The notes: generated by a model not told the origin, from the sequence alone. Counted from the first letter of the stretch, positions 41,830 through 51,762 are shown. The stretch is DNA of 64,000 bases from an uncultured Eubacteriales bacterium (GCA_902795265.1 CADBKM010000007.1:1-64000); one strand, 5' to 3'. A program made the numbers and translations.

Positions 41830-43161
41830 ATGAGTAAAAAGACTAAGACTTCAAAGAAAAAGACAGACCTGAAGACTGCAGGCGCACAAAAGAGCCCAAA
41901 TAAGGGCTATGCCGATTACCTGGCGATCATTCCGGGTGCTTTGATGTGCGCGATGCTGCTCATAATGCTGGTGCTCGATATCATGATTCCCGGCATGGAG
42001 GAGCGGCAGTTTGTTGTTTTCCCGAACCTGTTTACTGTGTTTGATTATCTGATAATAGCAGCTGGTCTTGTTCATTTAGGCATTTCGGCTAAGAAAAAAG
42101 AGCTGCGTTTTGAAAAGACAGATGCGTGCTTTGCCGCATTTGCCGTTCTTATTTTGCTTTCGACCTTCGTTAATGGTTTCAACTTCATGACCATCGACGG
42201 AGTTCCGTACAGATACATAGGCATACTGAATATGTTTGCGTTCCTGCTCATCTACAAGGGCGTGAGCAGATCTGTCAGGACTGACGCTTTTGCCGATTAC
42301 ATGCTTGCCGGCTATCTTGCGGCCGCAGATCTAATCGGCATTGCGGCGCTGCTTGATACACTCACCGGCGGCATAGCCGCGTTCCACGATAAGAAAGAGC
42401 TCAGTGCTGTTTTCTTCAATGGCAACCATTATGGGTATTTCCTGATGATGGTGGTGCTCATAGGGCTGGCGTACTATCTTTTCGGGAGCGGAAGGATTGC
42501 TGTTTTCGGAGCTGCTTCCGCTGGGATCAATCTGGTGCTGCTGGCGATCAACCATTCACTCGGAAGCATACTTGCGCTGCTTATAGTCCTGGCCGTTACA
42601 TGGGTGCTCATAGCATTAAGGGACCGCACTCATCTTAAGAAGATGCGCCTGCTGGCATGCGTGCTCTTTGCCGCTTTTATTGTGGCTGTTCTGATCAGCC
42701 CTGCGCTGAGAAAGGAATTCACGGGTTTCGCCTCAGATCTTGGAGCGATCCTTGCGGGTACTGCTGAGGGTTCGGCCGGGCACAGAAGACTTCAGATGTG
42801 GACTCTTACGACAGGGTATATCGCGGAGAAACCGCTTCTGGGCTATGGATGCGAAGGCATCGCGTTCATGCTGTACGAAGCGATGAAGGTTTCGGACCCT
42901 CACTGCGAGGTGCTGGCTTATGCCGCATACTACGGGATCCCGGCCGCCATTCTTTATGCGGCGGGAGTCGTTGGCACGATCATATCAAGCATGCGCAGAA
43001 TGTCTGCTGCTCCAGGAAAACAGGGCGGCACTAAAGACGTCTGCCGAAAGGCGGCCTGCATGGCGGCTGCCGGCTATTTCATTTCATCATTTACCGGCGT
43101 GGGAATGTTCTATACTCTGCCGTTCTTCTTTATCTTTCTTGGTATATCCAGCAGGCGGTAA
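41830..43161 (+). CDS. O-antigen ligase family membrane protein
   Basis: This 443-residue protein starts with a lysine-rich cytoplasmic tail (MSKKTKTSKKKTDLKTAG), then has about 11-12 membrane segments. The loop with GSAGHRRLQMWTLTTGYI and EKPLLGYGCEGI matches the Wzy_C/O-antigen ligase motif, where the Arg of RLQMW and later residues are catalytic. It may attach or polymerise a surface glycan. It is transcribed separately from the main cluster, behind the terminator at 41689, so its partner polymer cannot be fixed from position. The ribosome site is weak (GGAAAAAGAA). Confidence 0.85.
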   Translation: MSKKTKTSKKKTDLKTAGAQKSPNKGYADYLAIIPGALMCAMLLIMLVLDIMIPGMEERQFVVFPNLFTVFDYLIIAAGLVHLGISAKKKELRFEKTDACFAAFAVLILLSTFVNGFNFMTIDGVPYRYIGILNMFAFLLIYKGVSRSVRTDAFADYMLAGYLAAADLIGIAALLDTLTGGIAAFHDKKELSAVFFNGNHYGYFLMMVVLIGLAYYLFGSGRIAVFGAASAGINLVLLAINHSLGSILALLIVLAVTWVLIALRDRTHLKKMRLLACVLFAAFIVAVLISPALRKEFTGFASDLGAILAGTAEGSAGHRRLQMWTLTTGYIAEKPLLGYGCEGIAFMLYEAMKVSDPHCEVLAYAAYYGIPAAILYAAGVVGTIISSMRRMSAAPGKQGGTKDVCRKAACMAAAGYFISSFTGVGMFYTLPFFFIFLGISSRR

Positions 43162-43220
43162 CACCGATCGTTTTTTCCAATCGCCTTAGCCGTTTTGTTG
43201 AAGTATTTGCTTCTAATCTG

Positions 43221-43249
43221 TTGCGCTATCCCAGATAATTAAGTAAAAT
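43221..43249 (+). promoter_or_regulatory. Weak promoter candidate before the first giant surface protein gene
   Basis: TTGCGC and TAAAAT are spaced by 17 bases. The -35 is poor. The element CTTAACGATTATTAAG (43253-43268, ends inverted) overlaps the predicted start of transcription and recurs with one change at 51748-51762 before the second giant gene. Confidence 0.35.
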
Positions 43250-43284
43250 TTCCTTAACGATTATTAAGCGAGTAGTTTAAATCG

Positions 43285-43306
43285 GACCGGCCTGAAAGGG
43301 CCGGTC
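43285..43306 (+). promoter_or_regulatory. Perfect hairpin in the 5' untranslated region
   Basis: GACCGGCC pairs perfectly with GGCCGGTC around a six-base loop (TGAAAG). No T-run follows, so it is not a terminator. It ends 34 bases before the ATG and could stabilise the very long mRNA or act on translation; this is a guess. Confidence 0.45.
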
Positions 43307-43340
43307 ATGATGCGCTATAAGGTTATTAAGGAGGATTTGT

Positions 43341-46300
43341 ATGAAGGTCAAGCAAAGAGTGCTGGCTCTGATGCTCTCAGTAATGATGGTCGTCACATAC
43401 ATGCCTGCTATCGCATTTGCCGGAACTGAAGAGCCGGCAGAAGGCGATGTGCCGGCAGTTACTGACGTTCAGGCAGAAGCTGAAGTAGCAGAAGAGGAGA
43501 CGGCACAGCCTGAGGCTGCAGAAGCAGAAGCTCAGACAGAAGAGGCTGGGACAGAGGCCGTGGAAGAAAAGGCAGCAGAGCCTGAGGCTCCTGCTGAAGA
43601 ACCGGCTGCGCCAGCAGAAGAAACGGCGCACGGCAAGCTTGTCAAAGCCGGAATGACTAACGCAAAACTGGGCACAGAGATGCCGAGCAGCGATGAACTG
43701 GTTGAGCAGTTCTTCGATGCCGAGGTCGACAAGGCTCTTGGAAAGAGCGCAGCCGATACAGGCAAGCTGAAAGCAAAGCGTGTTACGCGCAGAAGCAAGC
43801 TCAACGAAGTAGAGCAGGGTGTTTATGACGGACTGCTCGAAAAGATGACAGCTGTTGCGCAGGGCAACGAATCTAATACTAAATTTACAATTGATGTGAC
43901 AAGCGCTGTTGAACAGTATATGACCGAAGACAGCGGCTACAGAGCGATCACATCTGAAAGCCTTGGTATCGATGATGCCGTAGCTTATCATGTGCAGACC
44001 GAAGACGGCGACTACACCTGGGAGCTCTCCGAAGAGGCACAGGCAAAGCTGTTTGATCTCGGCAGAGTTCTCGACGCTGTCATAATCGACAACCCGGCTT
44101 CCGCATATTGGTTTGACGGAACACAGGGCTATTCATATGGCGATAATGCGGGGTATATTGGCGACGAAACGTCGAATCTTTACTTCGAAGATGCCGTAAC
44201 CGTTTCTTATAGTCTCCCGGTAGCGCAGGCATACCGCGCATCGGCTGACGATGAGTATACTTTCAATACTGCGAAAGCAGCTGGTCTTAAAGCAGCTGTT
44301 GCAAAGGTAGAGCAGATAGTTGCGGAAAACGGAGGAGAGACTGACATCGATAAGCTGTACGCATATAAGGACGCCATCTGCGGCCTGACTTCATATAATG
44401 ACGAGGCTGCAGCTGATGACTCGACTCCATACGGCGATCCATGGCAGATGATATACGTATTCGACGGCGATGATACAACCAACGTTGTATGCGAGGGCTA
44501 CTCGAAGGCGTTCCAGTATCTCTGCGATAAGTCACAGTTCACAAGTGACGAGATCGACTGCCATACAGTCAGCGGAACAATGGGCGGAGGCACAGGTGCA
44601 GGCGATCATATGTGGAACATCCTGCACATGGATGACAACCGCAACTATCTTGCGGACATCACAAACTCTGACGAAGGCACAGTCGGACAGGATGGAGAGC
44701 TCTTCCTCAAGGGATATACAAGCGGATCTGTAGATGACGGCTATGACTATAGCGGCACTACCTACAGCTACGACGAAGAGACTCGTGCGCAGTACAGCGA
44801 CAGCGAGCTTAAGATGTCCAAATATGACTACGGCGAAGAAGGCGATGATCCTGCAGACGGGTCCTTCTCGTTTGAGGCAGCCGAGCCGATCCAGATCGTA
44901 GAGGGCACAAATGGATCTATGGATATCGGCTATTACTGGGATGAGGAGACACAGACTCAGAAAGAAGTTCAATATTTCAAATATAACCCTGACGTCTATA
45001 ACTTGCTTGGTAAAGAAGGAAGCAAGTTCATAATAGACGATGTTGAATACTCATATGGCCTGTCCGAAGGCGATTCCGGCTATTGGGGATTCTTCAACAG
45101 TGATGGAAGTGAGCTGGAAACATATAATATGTATTTCGACAGCGACCAGTCATATGATAATCAGTGGACTGCTGGAAACGAGTACGTGTTTACGCTCCAT
45201 TATAATGACCTGATCGCTGAGGTTCCGGTTACTATCGTGGAGAACCCGGTACAGTCGATAAGCTTCGTACCTGCAAAGAATGTAGAGATATACGAGAATA
45301 CAAATGGCTATATCGATCACGAGCAGATCTGGGACGAAGAAAGCGGTGAGTGGCTGCAAGGAGAAGGATACTTCAGGTACTATACCGGCTTGTGGAATCT
45401 CTTCTGCGAAGAAGGCAATAAGTTCATCATAAATAATGATGAAGAGTATGTATTCGGGCCTGACCCTAACGATGAGGAAGGCGGATGGGATTTCTATAAC
45501 AGCGCTGGTGAAACGCTGGATCGATCTGTACTGAGCACAAGTGATGATCAGTCCTTCAAGAATCAGTGGACTATAGATAATCCGGGAACGGTCACTATCA
45601 ACTACATGGGCCAGAAGTGCACTGTCGATGTTACTATCGTGGAGAACCCGGTTCAGTCTATAAGATTTGAACCTGCCAAGCCGATCGAGATCATAGAGAA
45701 CACGAACGGCGAAGAGGAAGAAGTTGAGATCGAAGACGAAGAGACCGGCGATATCACTTCGGTATACTACTACAGGTACAATACTGGTGTAGGGTATTCC
45801 CTCTTCAATGAAGGCAATAAGCTCATCATAAATGATGATGAAGTGTACACATACGGGCTTGATCCTAACGATGAAGAAGGCAGCTACGGCTTCTTCAACA
45901 GCGAAGGTGTAGAACTCAACATGGAAACACTGTCGGTCAGTGATGACCAGTCATACGAGAATCAGTGGTCTATAGACCACCCGGGAAAACTGCTGATCGA
46001 GTACATGGGCCAGAGCTGTGAAGTTCCTGTAACTATCATAGGGAATCCTATTAAATCCGTTTCCTACACAACAACTCACGAGTTCATTGAGAACAAGAAC
46101 GGTGAATTGAAAACTGATGAAGACGGGAACGATTACTTCGAATACCATCTCGGCAGATACGAAGGCGATGTTCTTACAGTAAACGATGTAGAGTATAAGT
46201 ACAGACCGAGATATGATGACTACAAGGCTACTGATGAAAGCCAGGCGGTTATTAGCGTTGAAGACGTCGATTTAGGCGATGCCCAGTACAGCGAACATTG

Positions 46301-49300
46301 GGTAATCCCTGATGGTGAGACAGAAACAACAGTCTCTTATTATATCGAATACATGGGTATTCAGGCTGAGGTAACTGCAACACTCAAGAAGAATCCGGTG
46401 GCTGGTATTGAGTTCACTCCTGCTAATGAATACATAGACAGGATCTTCGAAGTCGACGGTAACTGGGAAGAAGACGAAGAAGGCAACGAGTACTTCGACT
46501 ACTACAGACCTCGCTTCGCAGAAGGAGATCAGCTGACTGTCAAATACAGTGACGGCAGAGGCGATGTTACTTACATCTACAGAGACGGGTATTTCGTAAA
46601 TCCGGACAACGAAGATGACTTCATATATGATGGCGATGAGGACGGAGTAAATATCGAAGCCGTTTCGAGTGTGGACTGGACACAAGTCGGTAAGTATGAC
46701 ACAACCGTCACATATGAAGGTTATTCGGCGGCTGGACCGAAAGTCCACATCGTTGAAAATCCGATCGAATCCATATCATTCAGCAGAAACGGCTCGAGCA
46801 AGATCGAACTGACAGAGGGTGTTGATTCCGAGCTCGAGTCAGATATGGATGACAACAATGAGTGGATCGAGTACCAGCGCTATGATCTGTCCTTCAAACT
46901 CGGCGACCGCATTACTGTAAACAAGACAGGCGGCGAAAGTGCTGAGTACGTGTATAGAGAACTAAAGGACGGAAGATACACAGAGAAGTTTTTCGTCAAT
47001 GTTGATGACGACTCAACCGAGGTTACTGATAAGACTGATATCATCAATGAGGATTATCTGTATTTCGATGCTGAACCGGAGCAGGGCCTTGATAACCAGT
47101 GGAAGGTCGGCCAATCCTATAAGGCTGTAGTTTCTTATTACAACAGAGAGGCTAATATTGACGTCGCTATAAAGGCCAACCCTGTCACAAACATCACATT
47201 CAAGGGCGCTGATGGATCAGATACATTAAAACTGTACAAGGAAGTCAACGGTTACTGGAATGACTACCGGGATGATGAAACTGGAGAGATTATCGATTTC
47301 TTCTACTATAACCGTCCGTCATTCAGTACCGGTGACAAGCTGTTTGTCACAAGAGATGATGCTATCTACACTTATGTATATACAACACACCTCTTCACTG
47401 GTGAGTATTATGCATGCGGATTCGACAATATCAGCGAAGCTGCCGATGACGACGACTACATCCTTGTTGACGACGTGAACGAAATTGACGATAACCAGGT
47501 TGAGCCTGAGCCTTGGACTGTAGGCGGCAGCGGCTATTGGTTCAGATTAAAGGCGCTTGGCTGCATGTTCAAGGTCGGTGCAGAAGTGCTCGAGAATCCG
47601 GTCGCAGCATTTGACTTCTCAAGAGAAGGCTATGCGGCAAATGAGCCGATCGAGCTCACTGAGGGCCTCGATGCAGATATCAACTCTGACGGAGCAAACA
47701 ACAGATGGTTCGAGTACTATCTGAATTTCAAGAACGGCGATACCGTTACACTGACAGATAACGAAGGCGGCACATCAGCTTACAATGCTGTCCCTTACAG
47801 CGAGAACGATGATGATGCTAAATACTTCGAAAACGAAGATGGAAACAAGGTAAAACTTGAAGATATCTATCAGTCTTCCGACCAGTCGCGGACAAACGTA
47901 TGGAAGGCTGATGACAGCACACATACGATCAGCCTTGAGTACTTCGCCAGAACGAAGGATGTAAACGTAAAGATCGTAAAGAACCCTGTTCAGAAGGTCG
48001 ATTTTGAAAGACCGGGAAGCGAAACTGTCGACCTTATCAAAAATGGCGATGGCTATTGGGATGGCGATACATTCTGCTACGAGATCGCTTTCAAAGCAGG
48101 CGACAAGCTGCATATCACATACGACGGTCAGACAGAACCTGTCACTTATGTCGCAGAGACCGGTGAAAGAGGCGATGTTTACCAGTTCGCTGCAGAGGGA
48201 GCAGTACCGTCCGGAGCAGAATCCGTGATCGATGTTTACAATATCGACTTCAGGCATAACCGCGACTATAAGCTGGTGACTGATGACGGCTCGACACCAT
48301 ATATCATGCTGATGTACAAGGGCATGTGGGCCGATGTACCGGTGAAACTGGTTGAGAACACTGTCGAGAGCTTCGAGTACGTCTGGAAAGAAGGCGGCGA
48401 CAGAGTTGAACTGATCGAGAACAAGGACGGAGACACAGCTACATACTACAGTGACGATGAGTCCGGAGAATACTTCGAATACTGGCTGTCGTTCTTAACA
48501 GGCGACATACTCAAGGTCAAATACGCCGGAACAGATGAGCCTGTTTCATACGTATATGAAAACGGTATATTTAAGGCACAGGGCACTGTCCCTGCAGGCG
48601 AGCCTGAAGCGATCTCTGAAACACAAGTGCTTCAGAATTCTGCACAGGGCTACGGCAGAGAGTGGAAAGTCGGCAACGACTACGAGATCAAGCTCACATA
48701 TCTCGGCAAGACATTTGCAGTACCTGTAACTATCGTTAAGGACACTGAGCCGGCAGAATGCGAGCACGAGCTCACCGCTACAGCCGCTAAGGATGCTACA
48801 TGCGAAGAGGCCGGCAACAGGGCTTACTGGACATGCAGCAAGTGCGGCAAGTACTTCAGCGATGCAGAGGGCAAGACAGAGATCGAAGAAGGCAGCTGGG
48901 TAATTGCGGCTACCGGACACATCGAAGCTCTGCCACCGATAAGCGAGAATGTAGTAGCGGCTACATGCACAACAGAAGGCAGCTATGATGAAGTAATCTA
49001 CTGCGCAGCTTGCCATAAAGAACTCAGCAGAACGCATAAGACAACTGAGGCGCTTGGTCACGACTGGGGTACATGGGAATCCATAAGCGATACCGAGCAT
49101 CAGAGAGTCTGCTCGCGTGACGCAAACCATGTTGAGACAGAAGCTCATACTTGGGACAATGGTACAGTCACAACACCTGCAACTGAAGAGGCAGAAGGCG
49201 TCAAGACCTATACCTGTGCAGACTGCGGTGCGACAAAGACCGAAGCTATACCTAAGCTTGATCATGTACATGCGCTCACAGCTACAGCCGCTAAGGCAGC

Positions 49301-51668
49301 TACCTGCGAAGAGGCAGGCAACAGCGCTTACTGGACATGCAGCAAGTGCGGCAAGTACTTCAACGACGCAGAGGGCAAGACCGAAATCGCTAAGGATAGC
49401 TGGGTAATCAAGGCACTTGGACATGACTACGGCGCATGGACACCGCTTAATGATGACGAGCACCAGAGAGTCTGCTCACATGATGCATCACATGTTGAGA
49501 AAGCGGCTCACACATGGAACGATGGTGAGGTAACGACTGAGCCTACCGAAACAGAAGAAGGCGTCATGACTTACACCTGCACGGCCTGTGGTAAAACGAG
49601 AACCGAGACGCTGCCTCCTGAAGGAATAATAGCTTCCGGTACAGTTGGAAAGAGCAAATGCCTCAACTGGGTGCTTGATAAAAACGGCACACTGACTATA
49701 AGCGGTGAAGGCGATATGAACCCTGATGTTTACCATTCGCCTCAGAGCCCTTGGGACAGCTATAAGGAAAGCATTACAAAAGTTGTCATTGAGAGCGGTG
49801 TAACAAGCATCGGTTATGAAGCATTTTACGGTCATAGCAATTTAACAAGTGTTACGATCCCTGAAAGTGTGACAAGCATCGCAGATTCAGCATTCTATGA
49901 CTGTGTCAGCCTTGAAAATATTGATATTCCTGACAGTGTAAATAGTATGGGAACATCGGTATTCTGCGGTTGCAGCAAGTTAAAGAGCATCACGATCCCG
50001 AATGGAGTTAAAAGCGTTGGGGAGTATGGATTTGCTTACTGCGAAGCCCTCACAACTGTTGTGCTCCCTGAAAGCCTGAAGTCCATCGGAAAATGTGCAT
50101 TTGAGGGCTGTCACGGACTGACGACAATAACAATTCCAGCCGGAGCAATCAGCATCGGTAACTACGCATTCTCAGATTGTTCTAAAATGACGGAAATTAC
50201 TATACCTGAGAGTGTAACTGATATTGGTTCAAACGCAATACCAAGACGCAATACAATGGTTATACGCGGCGTAGTAGGATCTGCAGCAGAGACATATGCT
50301 AATGACAACAACATTAGATTTGTTGACATAAATGCATGTGATCATATCGAAGAAGTAATCCCTGCTGTTGAGCCTACATGTACTGAGGCCGGAGCAACAG
50401 AAGGAAAGAAGTGCTCGGTTTGCGGAACTGTACTCGTAGAACCTGAAGTGATTCCTGCTCTTGGACATCAGCTCAAAGCTGTAGATGCAAATGATGCTAC
50501 CTTCGAAAAAGAAGGCAACAGCGCTTACTGGGTATGCAGCAGGTGCGGCAAGTACTTCAGCGATGCTGAGGGAAAGACCGAGATCGAAGAAGGCAGCTGG
50601 GTAATTCCTAAGCTCACCTGGGATAAAGCGGTCGAACAGACAGAAGGCCAGATCGATGACGCAGGCGATAAGGCTACAGAAGCTGAGACAGCTGCAGAGA
50701 CATCAACTGATGAGAACGACGCAGCTGAGGCACAGGCAGCAGCAGAAAAAGCCGTAGCACTTGCGGCAATGGCAGAGAAGGCGGCTGAAGATACTTATGA
50801 TAAGGCTCAGGAAGATCTCGAAAATCTGCCTGCAGATGCAAGCGAGGATCAGAAAGCCTTAGCTCAGCAGAATGTTGAGAACGCAGCTGCAAACCTGGCC
50901 GTAGCTAAGCAACTCGTAGCGGCAGCAAACAGCACAAAGGCAAAAGCGAAGAAAGCCGCAGCGAAGATAGCGTCCAACAAGGCAGAAGCAGCGGCAGCGG
51001 CAGCGGCAAAGGCAGCAAATTCTGCAACAGCCGAGGAGTTCCGCAAAGAGGCAGAAGAAGCATCTATGGCAGCGGCGGCTGCAGCAGGAGAGGCAGAAGA
51101 AGCATCCGCAGCAGCAGCAACGGCTGCAGGAGAGCTTGATGAACTGGTAGAGAAGTTCGCGGATACTCCGGTAGCTGAGGATATGAACGCAGCTCAGACT
51201 GAGGCAAACAATTCGGCAGGCGCTGCAAGCGATGCAGCCGGTGCTGCGGACACATCTTCGACAGAGGCCAAGAAGAGTGCTGGTGATGCTAAGACCGTTG
51301 TTGATAACAAGGCAAAGGCTGAGAAAGAAGCAAAAGAAGAAGCTGATCGTCAGGGTGTCGCTGACAAGACAATTCCTAAGCTCAAGATCTCGAAGCCTTC
51401 AGTAAAGAAAGCTACGATCACAGCTAAGTGGAAAAAGCTGACATCGAAGCAGCTCAAGAAGTCAAAAGCTACTAAGATCGAAGTCTGGGTTTGCCCGAAC
51501 AAGGCGTTCAGAAAAGCAGACACCAAGATTGTCACAGTCAGCAAGAAGAAAGCTTCTGCTAAGGTCAAGGGCCTCAAGAGAAAGACTAAGTACTTTGTAA
51601 AGGTCCGTGCGATCAAGGACCAAATAATGGTACAGGAGGGACGGTTCCAACTGACCCACTTTCCATAA
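43341..51668 (+). CDS. Giant secreted surface protein (2775 residues) with transglutaminase-like domain, ten tandem modules, CxxC repeats and leucine-rich repeats
   Basis: A signal peptide (MKVKQRVLALMLSVMMVVTY, cleavage after AFA near 28) is followed by a Glu/Ala-rich stretch (30-95). A transglutaminase-like domain comes next with Cys384 (VVCEGYSKAF), His423 (GDHMWNIL) and Asp439 (LADITN). Ten modules of about 125-140 residues fill about 509-1800, each joined by a linker like TIVENPVQSI. Then come CxxC modules (WTCSKCGKYFSDAEGKTEI), BspA-like leucine-rich repeats (about 2100-2330), another CxxC module and an Ala-rich coiled region (about 2426-2668). Last is a lysine-rich fibronectin-like module that stops early at KVRAIK. 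The final 16 residues are encoded by an interspersed repeat. There is no LPXTG. AAGGAGG precedes the ATG. Adhesin or surface-layer role likely. Confidence 0.92.
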   Translation: MKVKQRVLALMLSVMMVVTYMPAIAFAGTEEPAEGDVPAVTDVQAEAEVAEEETAQPEAAEAEAQTEEAGTEAVEEKAAEPEAPAEEPAAPAEETAHGKLVKAGMTNAKLGTEMPSSDELVEQFFDAEVDKALGKSAADTGKLKAKRVTRRSKLNEVEQGVYDGLLEKMTAVAQGNESNTKFTIDVTSAVEQYMTEDSGYRAITSESLGIDDAVAYHVQTEDGDYTWELSEEAQAKLFDLGRVLDAVIIDNPASAYWFDGTQGYSYGDNAGYIGDETSNLYFEDAVTVSYSLPVAQAYRASADDEYTFNTAKAAGLKAAVAKVEQIVAENGGETDIDKLYAYKDAICGLTSYNDEAAADDSTPYGDPWQMIYVFDGDDTTNVVCEGYSKAFQYLCDKSQFTSDEIDCHTVSGTMGGGTGAGDHMWNILHMDDNRNYLADITNSDEGTVGQDGELFLKGYTSGSVDDGYDYSGTTYSYDEETRAQYSDSELKMSKYDYGEEGDDPADGSFSFEAAEPIQIVEGTNGSMDIGYYWDEETQTQKEVQYFKYNPDVYNLLGKEGSKFIIDDVEYSYGLSEGDSGYWGFFNSDGSELETYNMYFDSDQSYDNQWTAGNEYVFTLHYNDLIAEVPVTIVENPVQSISFVPAKNVEIYENTNGYIDHEQIWDEESGEWLQGEGYFRYYTGLWNLFCEEGNKFIINNDEEYVFGPDPNDEEGGWDFYNSAGETLDRSVLSTSDDQSFKNQWTIDNPGTVTINYMGQKCTVDVTIVENPVQSIRFEPAKPIEIIENTNGEEEEVEIEDEETGDITSVYYYRYNTGVGYSLFNEGNKLIINDDEVYTYGLDPNDEEGSYGFFNSEGVELNMETLSVSDDQSYENQWSIDHPGKLLIEYMGQSCEVPVTIIGNPIKSVSYTTTHEFIENKNGELKTDEDGNDYFEYHLGRYEGDVLTVNDVEYKYRPRYDDYKATDESQAVISVEDVDLGDAQYSEHWVIPDGETETTVSYYIEYMGIQAEVTATLKKNPVAGIEFTPANEYIDRIFEVDGNWEEDEEGNEYFDYYRPRFAEGDQLTVKYSDGRGDVTYIYRDGYFVNPDNEDDFIYDGDEDGVNIEAVSSVDWTQVGKYDTTVTYEGYSAAGPKVHIVENPIESISFSRNGSSKIELTEGVDSELESDMDDNNEWIEYQRYDLSFKLGDRITVNKTGGESAEYVYRELKDGRYTEKFFVNVDDDSTEVTDKTDIINEDYLYFDAEPEQGLDNQWKVGQSYKAVVSYYNREANIDVAIKANPVTNITFKGADGSDTLKLYKEVNGYWNDYRDDETGEIIDFFYYNRPSFSTGDKLFVTRDDAIYTYVYTTHLFTGEYYACGFDNISEAADDDDYILVDDVNEIDDNQVEPEPWTVGGSGYWFRLKALGCMFKVGAEVLENPVAAFDFSREGYAANEPIELTEGLDADINSDGANNRWFEYYLNFKNGDTVTLTDNEGGTSAYNAVPYSENDDDAKYFENEDGNKVKLEDIYQSSDQSRTNVWKADDSTHTISLEYFARTKDVNVKIVKNPVQKVDFERPGSETVDLIKNGDGYWDGDTFCYEIAFKAGDKLHITYDGQTEPVTYVAETGERGDVYQFAAEGAVPSGAESVIDVYNIDFRHNRDYKLVTDDGSTPYIMLMYKGMWADVPVKLVENTVESFEYVWKEGGDRVELIENKDGDTATYYSDDESGEYFEYWLSFLTGDILKVKYAGTDEPVSYVYENGIFKAQGTVPAGEPEAISETQVLQNSAQGYGREWKVGNDYEIKLTYLGKTFAVPVTIVKDTEPAECEHELTATAAKDATCEEAGNRAYWTCSKCGKYFSDAEGKTEIEEGSWVIAATGHIEALPPISENVVAATCTTEGSYDEVIYCAACHKELSRTHKTTEALGHDWGTWESISDTEHQRVCSRDANHVETEAHTWDNGTVTTPATEEAEGVKTYTCADCGATKTEAIPKLDHVHALTATAAKAATCEEAGNSAYWTCSKCGKYFNDAEGKTEIAKDSWVIKALGHDYGAWTPLNDDEHQRVCSHDASHVEKAAHTWNDGEVTTEPTETEEGVMTYTCTACGKTRTETLPPEGIIASGTVGKSKCLNWVLDKNGTLTISGEGDMNPDVYHSPQSPWDSYKESITKVVIESGVTSIGYEAFYGHSNLTSVTIPESVTSIADSAFYDCVSLENIDIPDSVNSMGTSVFCGCSKLKSITIPNGVKSVGEYGFAYCEALTTVVLPESLKSIGKCAFEGCHGLTTITIPAGAISIGNYAFSDCSKMTEITIPESVTDIGSNAIPRRNTMVIRGVVGSAAETYANDNNIRFVDINACDHIEEVIPAVEPTCTEAGATEGKKCSVCGTVLVEPEVIPALGHQLKAVDANDATFEKEGNSAYWVCSRCGKYFSDAEGKTEIEEGSWVIPKLTWDKAVEQTEGQIDDAGDKATEAETAAETSTDENDAAEAQAAAEKAVALAAMAEKAAEDTYDKAQEDLENLPADASEDQKALAQQNVENAAANLAVAKQLVAAANSTKAKAKKAAAKIASNKAEAAAAAAAKAANSATAEEFRKEAEEASMAAAAAAGEAEEASAAAATAAGELDELVEKFADTPVAEDMNAAQTEANNSAGAASDAAGAADTSSTEAKKSAGDAKTVVDNKAKAEKEAKEEADRQGVADKTIPKLKISKPSVKKATITAKWKKLTSKQLKKSKATKIEVWVCPNKAFRKADTKIVTVSKKKASAKVKGLKRKTKYFVKVRAIKDQIMVQEGRFQLTHFP
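44866..48745 (+). repeat. Ten tandem coding repeats of about 375-420 bases
   Basis: Units begin near 44866, 45252, 45654, 46044, 46401, 46768, 47189, 47605, 47991 and 48366. Each encodes about 125-140 residues with the pattern (S)IxFxPAxxxEIxENxNG at the start and a short NPV linker at the end. Units 2 and 3 are the most alike (shared YMGQ, VTIVENPVQSI), which suggests recent internal duplication. Confidence 0.8.
51341..51664 (+). repeat. 3' module shared at DNA level with 60776-61102
   Basis: The last about 300 bases of this gene (lysine-rich fibronectin-like module plus GGGACGGTTC repeat) are almost identical to 60776-61102 in the second giant gene. Just before the repeat the second copy has five extra bases (TCAAG after ATCAAG, where this copy has one extra G before ACC), which puts the repeat in another reading frame. 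Confidence 0.9.
51628..51664 (+). repeat. GGGACGGTTC-type repeat, copy 5 (inside coding sequence)
   Basis: Begins TGGTACAGGAGGGACGGTTC and ends CCACTTTCC. It supplies most of the C-terminal tail of the first giant protein (MVQEGRFQLTHFP), and the stop codon lies directly behind it. Confidence 0.9.
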
Positions 51669-51691
51669 GCAAGTTGACAAATTGTATTAAT

Positions 51692-51731
51692 AAAAGAACA
51701 GCTCCTCATTCCATAAAGGAGCTGTTCTTTT
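51692..51731 (+). terminator. Rho-independent terminator after the first giant gene
   Basis: AGAACAGCTCCT pairs perfectly with AGGAGCTGTTCT around a 10-base loop, flanked by AAA and TTTT, so it can work in both directions. Confidence 0.92.
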
Positions 51732-51747
51732 GTATTATTAGCTTGTA

Positions 51748-51762
51748 TTAACGTTTATTAAG
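51748..51762 (+). promoter_or_regulatory. Operator-like element shared by the two giant genes
   Basis: TTAACGTTTATTAAG differs at one base from TTAACGATTATTAAG at 43254-43268. It lies 22 bases before this ATG and 72 bases before the other. It may be a regulator site or a leftover of duplicated upstream DNA. Confidence 0.35.

Noticed and set aside
43285..43306. Rho-independent terminator
   Set aside because: The stem is perfect but no T-run follows; kept only as a 5' untranslated hairpin.
44866..48745. CRISPR-like or satellite array
   Set aside because: The units are about 400 bases, diverged, and encode a continuous protein with conserved module borders; there are no short identical repeats with spacers.
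51628..51664. Insertion sequence inside the first giant gene
   Set aside because: Only a 37-base repeat copy is present, with no transposase frame or long terminal repeats.
51673..51678. TTGACA as a -35 box for the second giant gene
   Set aside because: It is followed by the terminator hairpin of the upstream gene and has no -10 at a proper distance.
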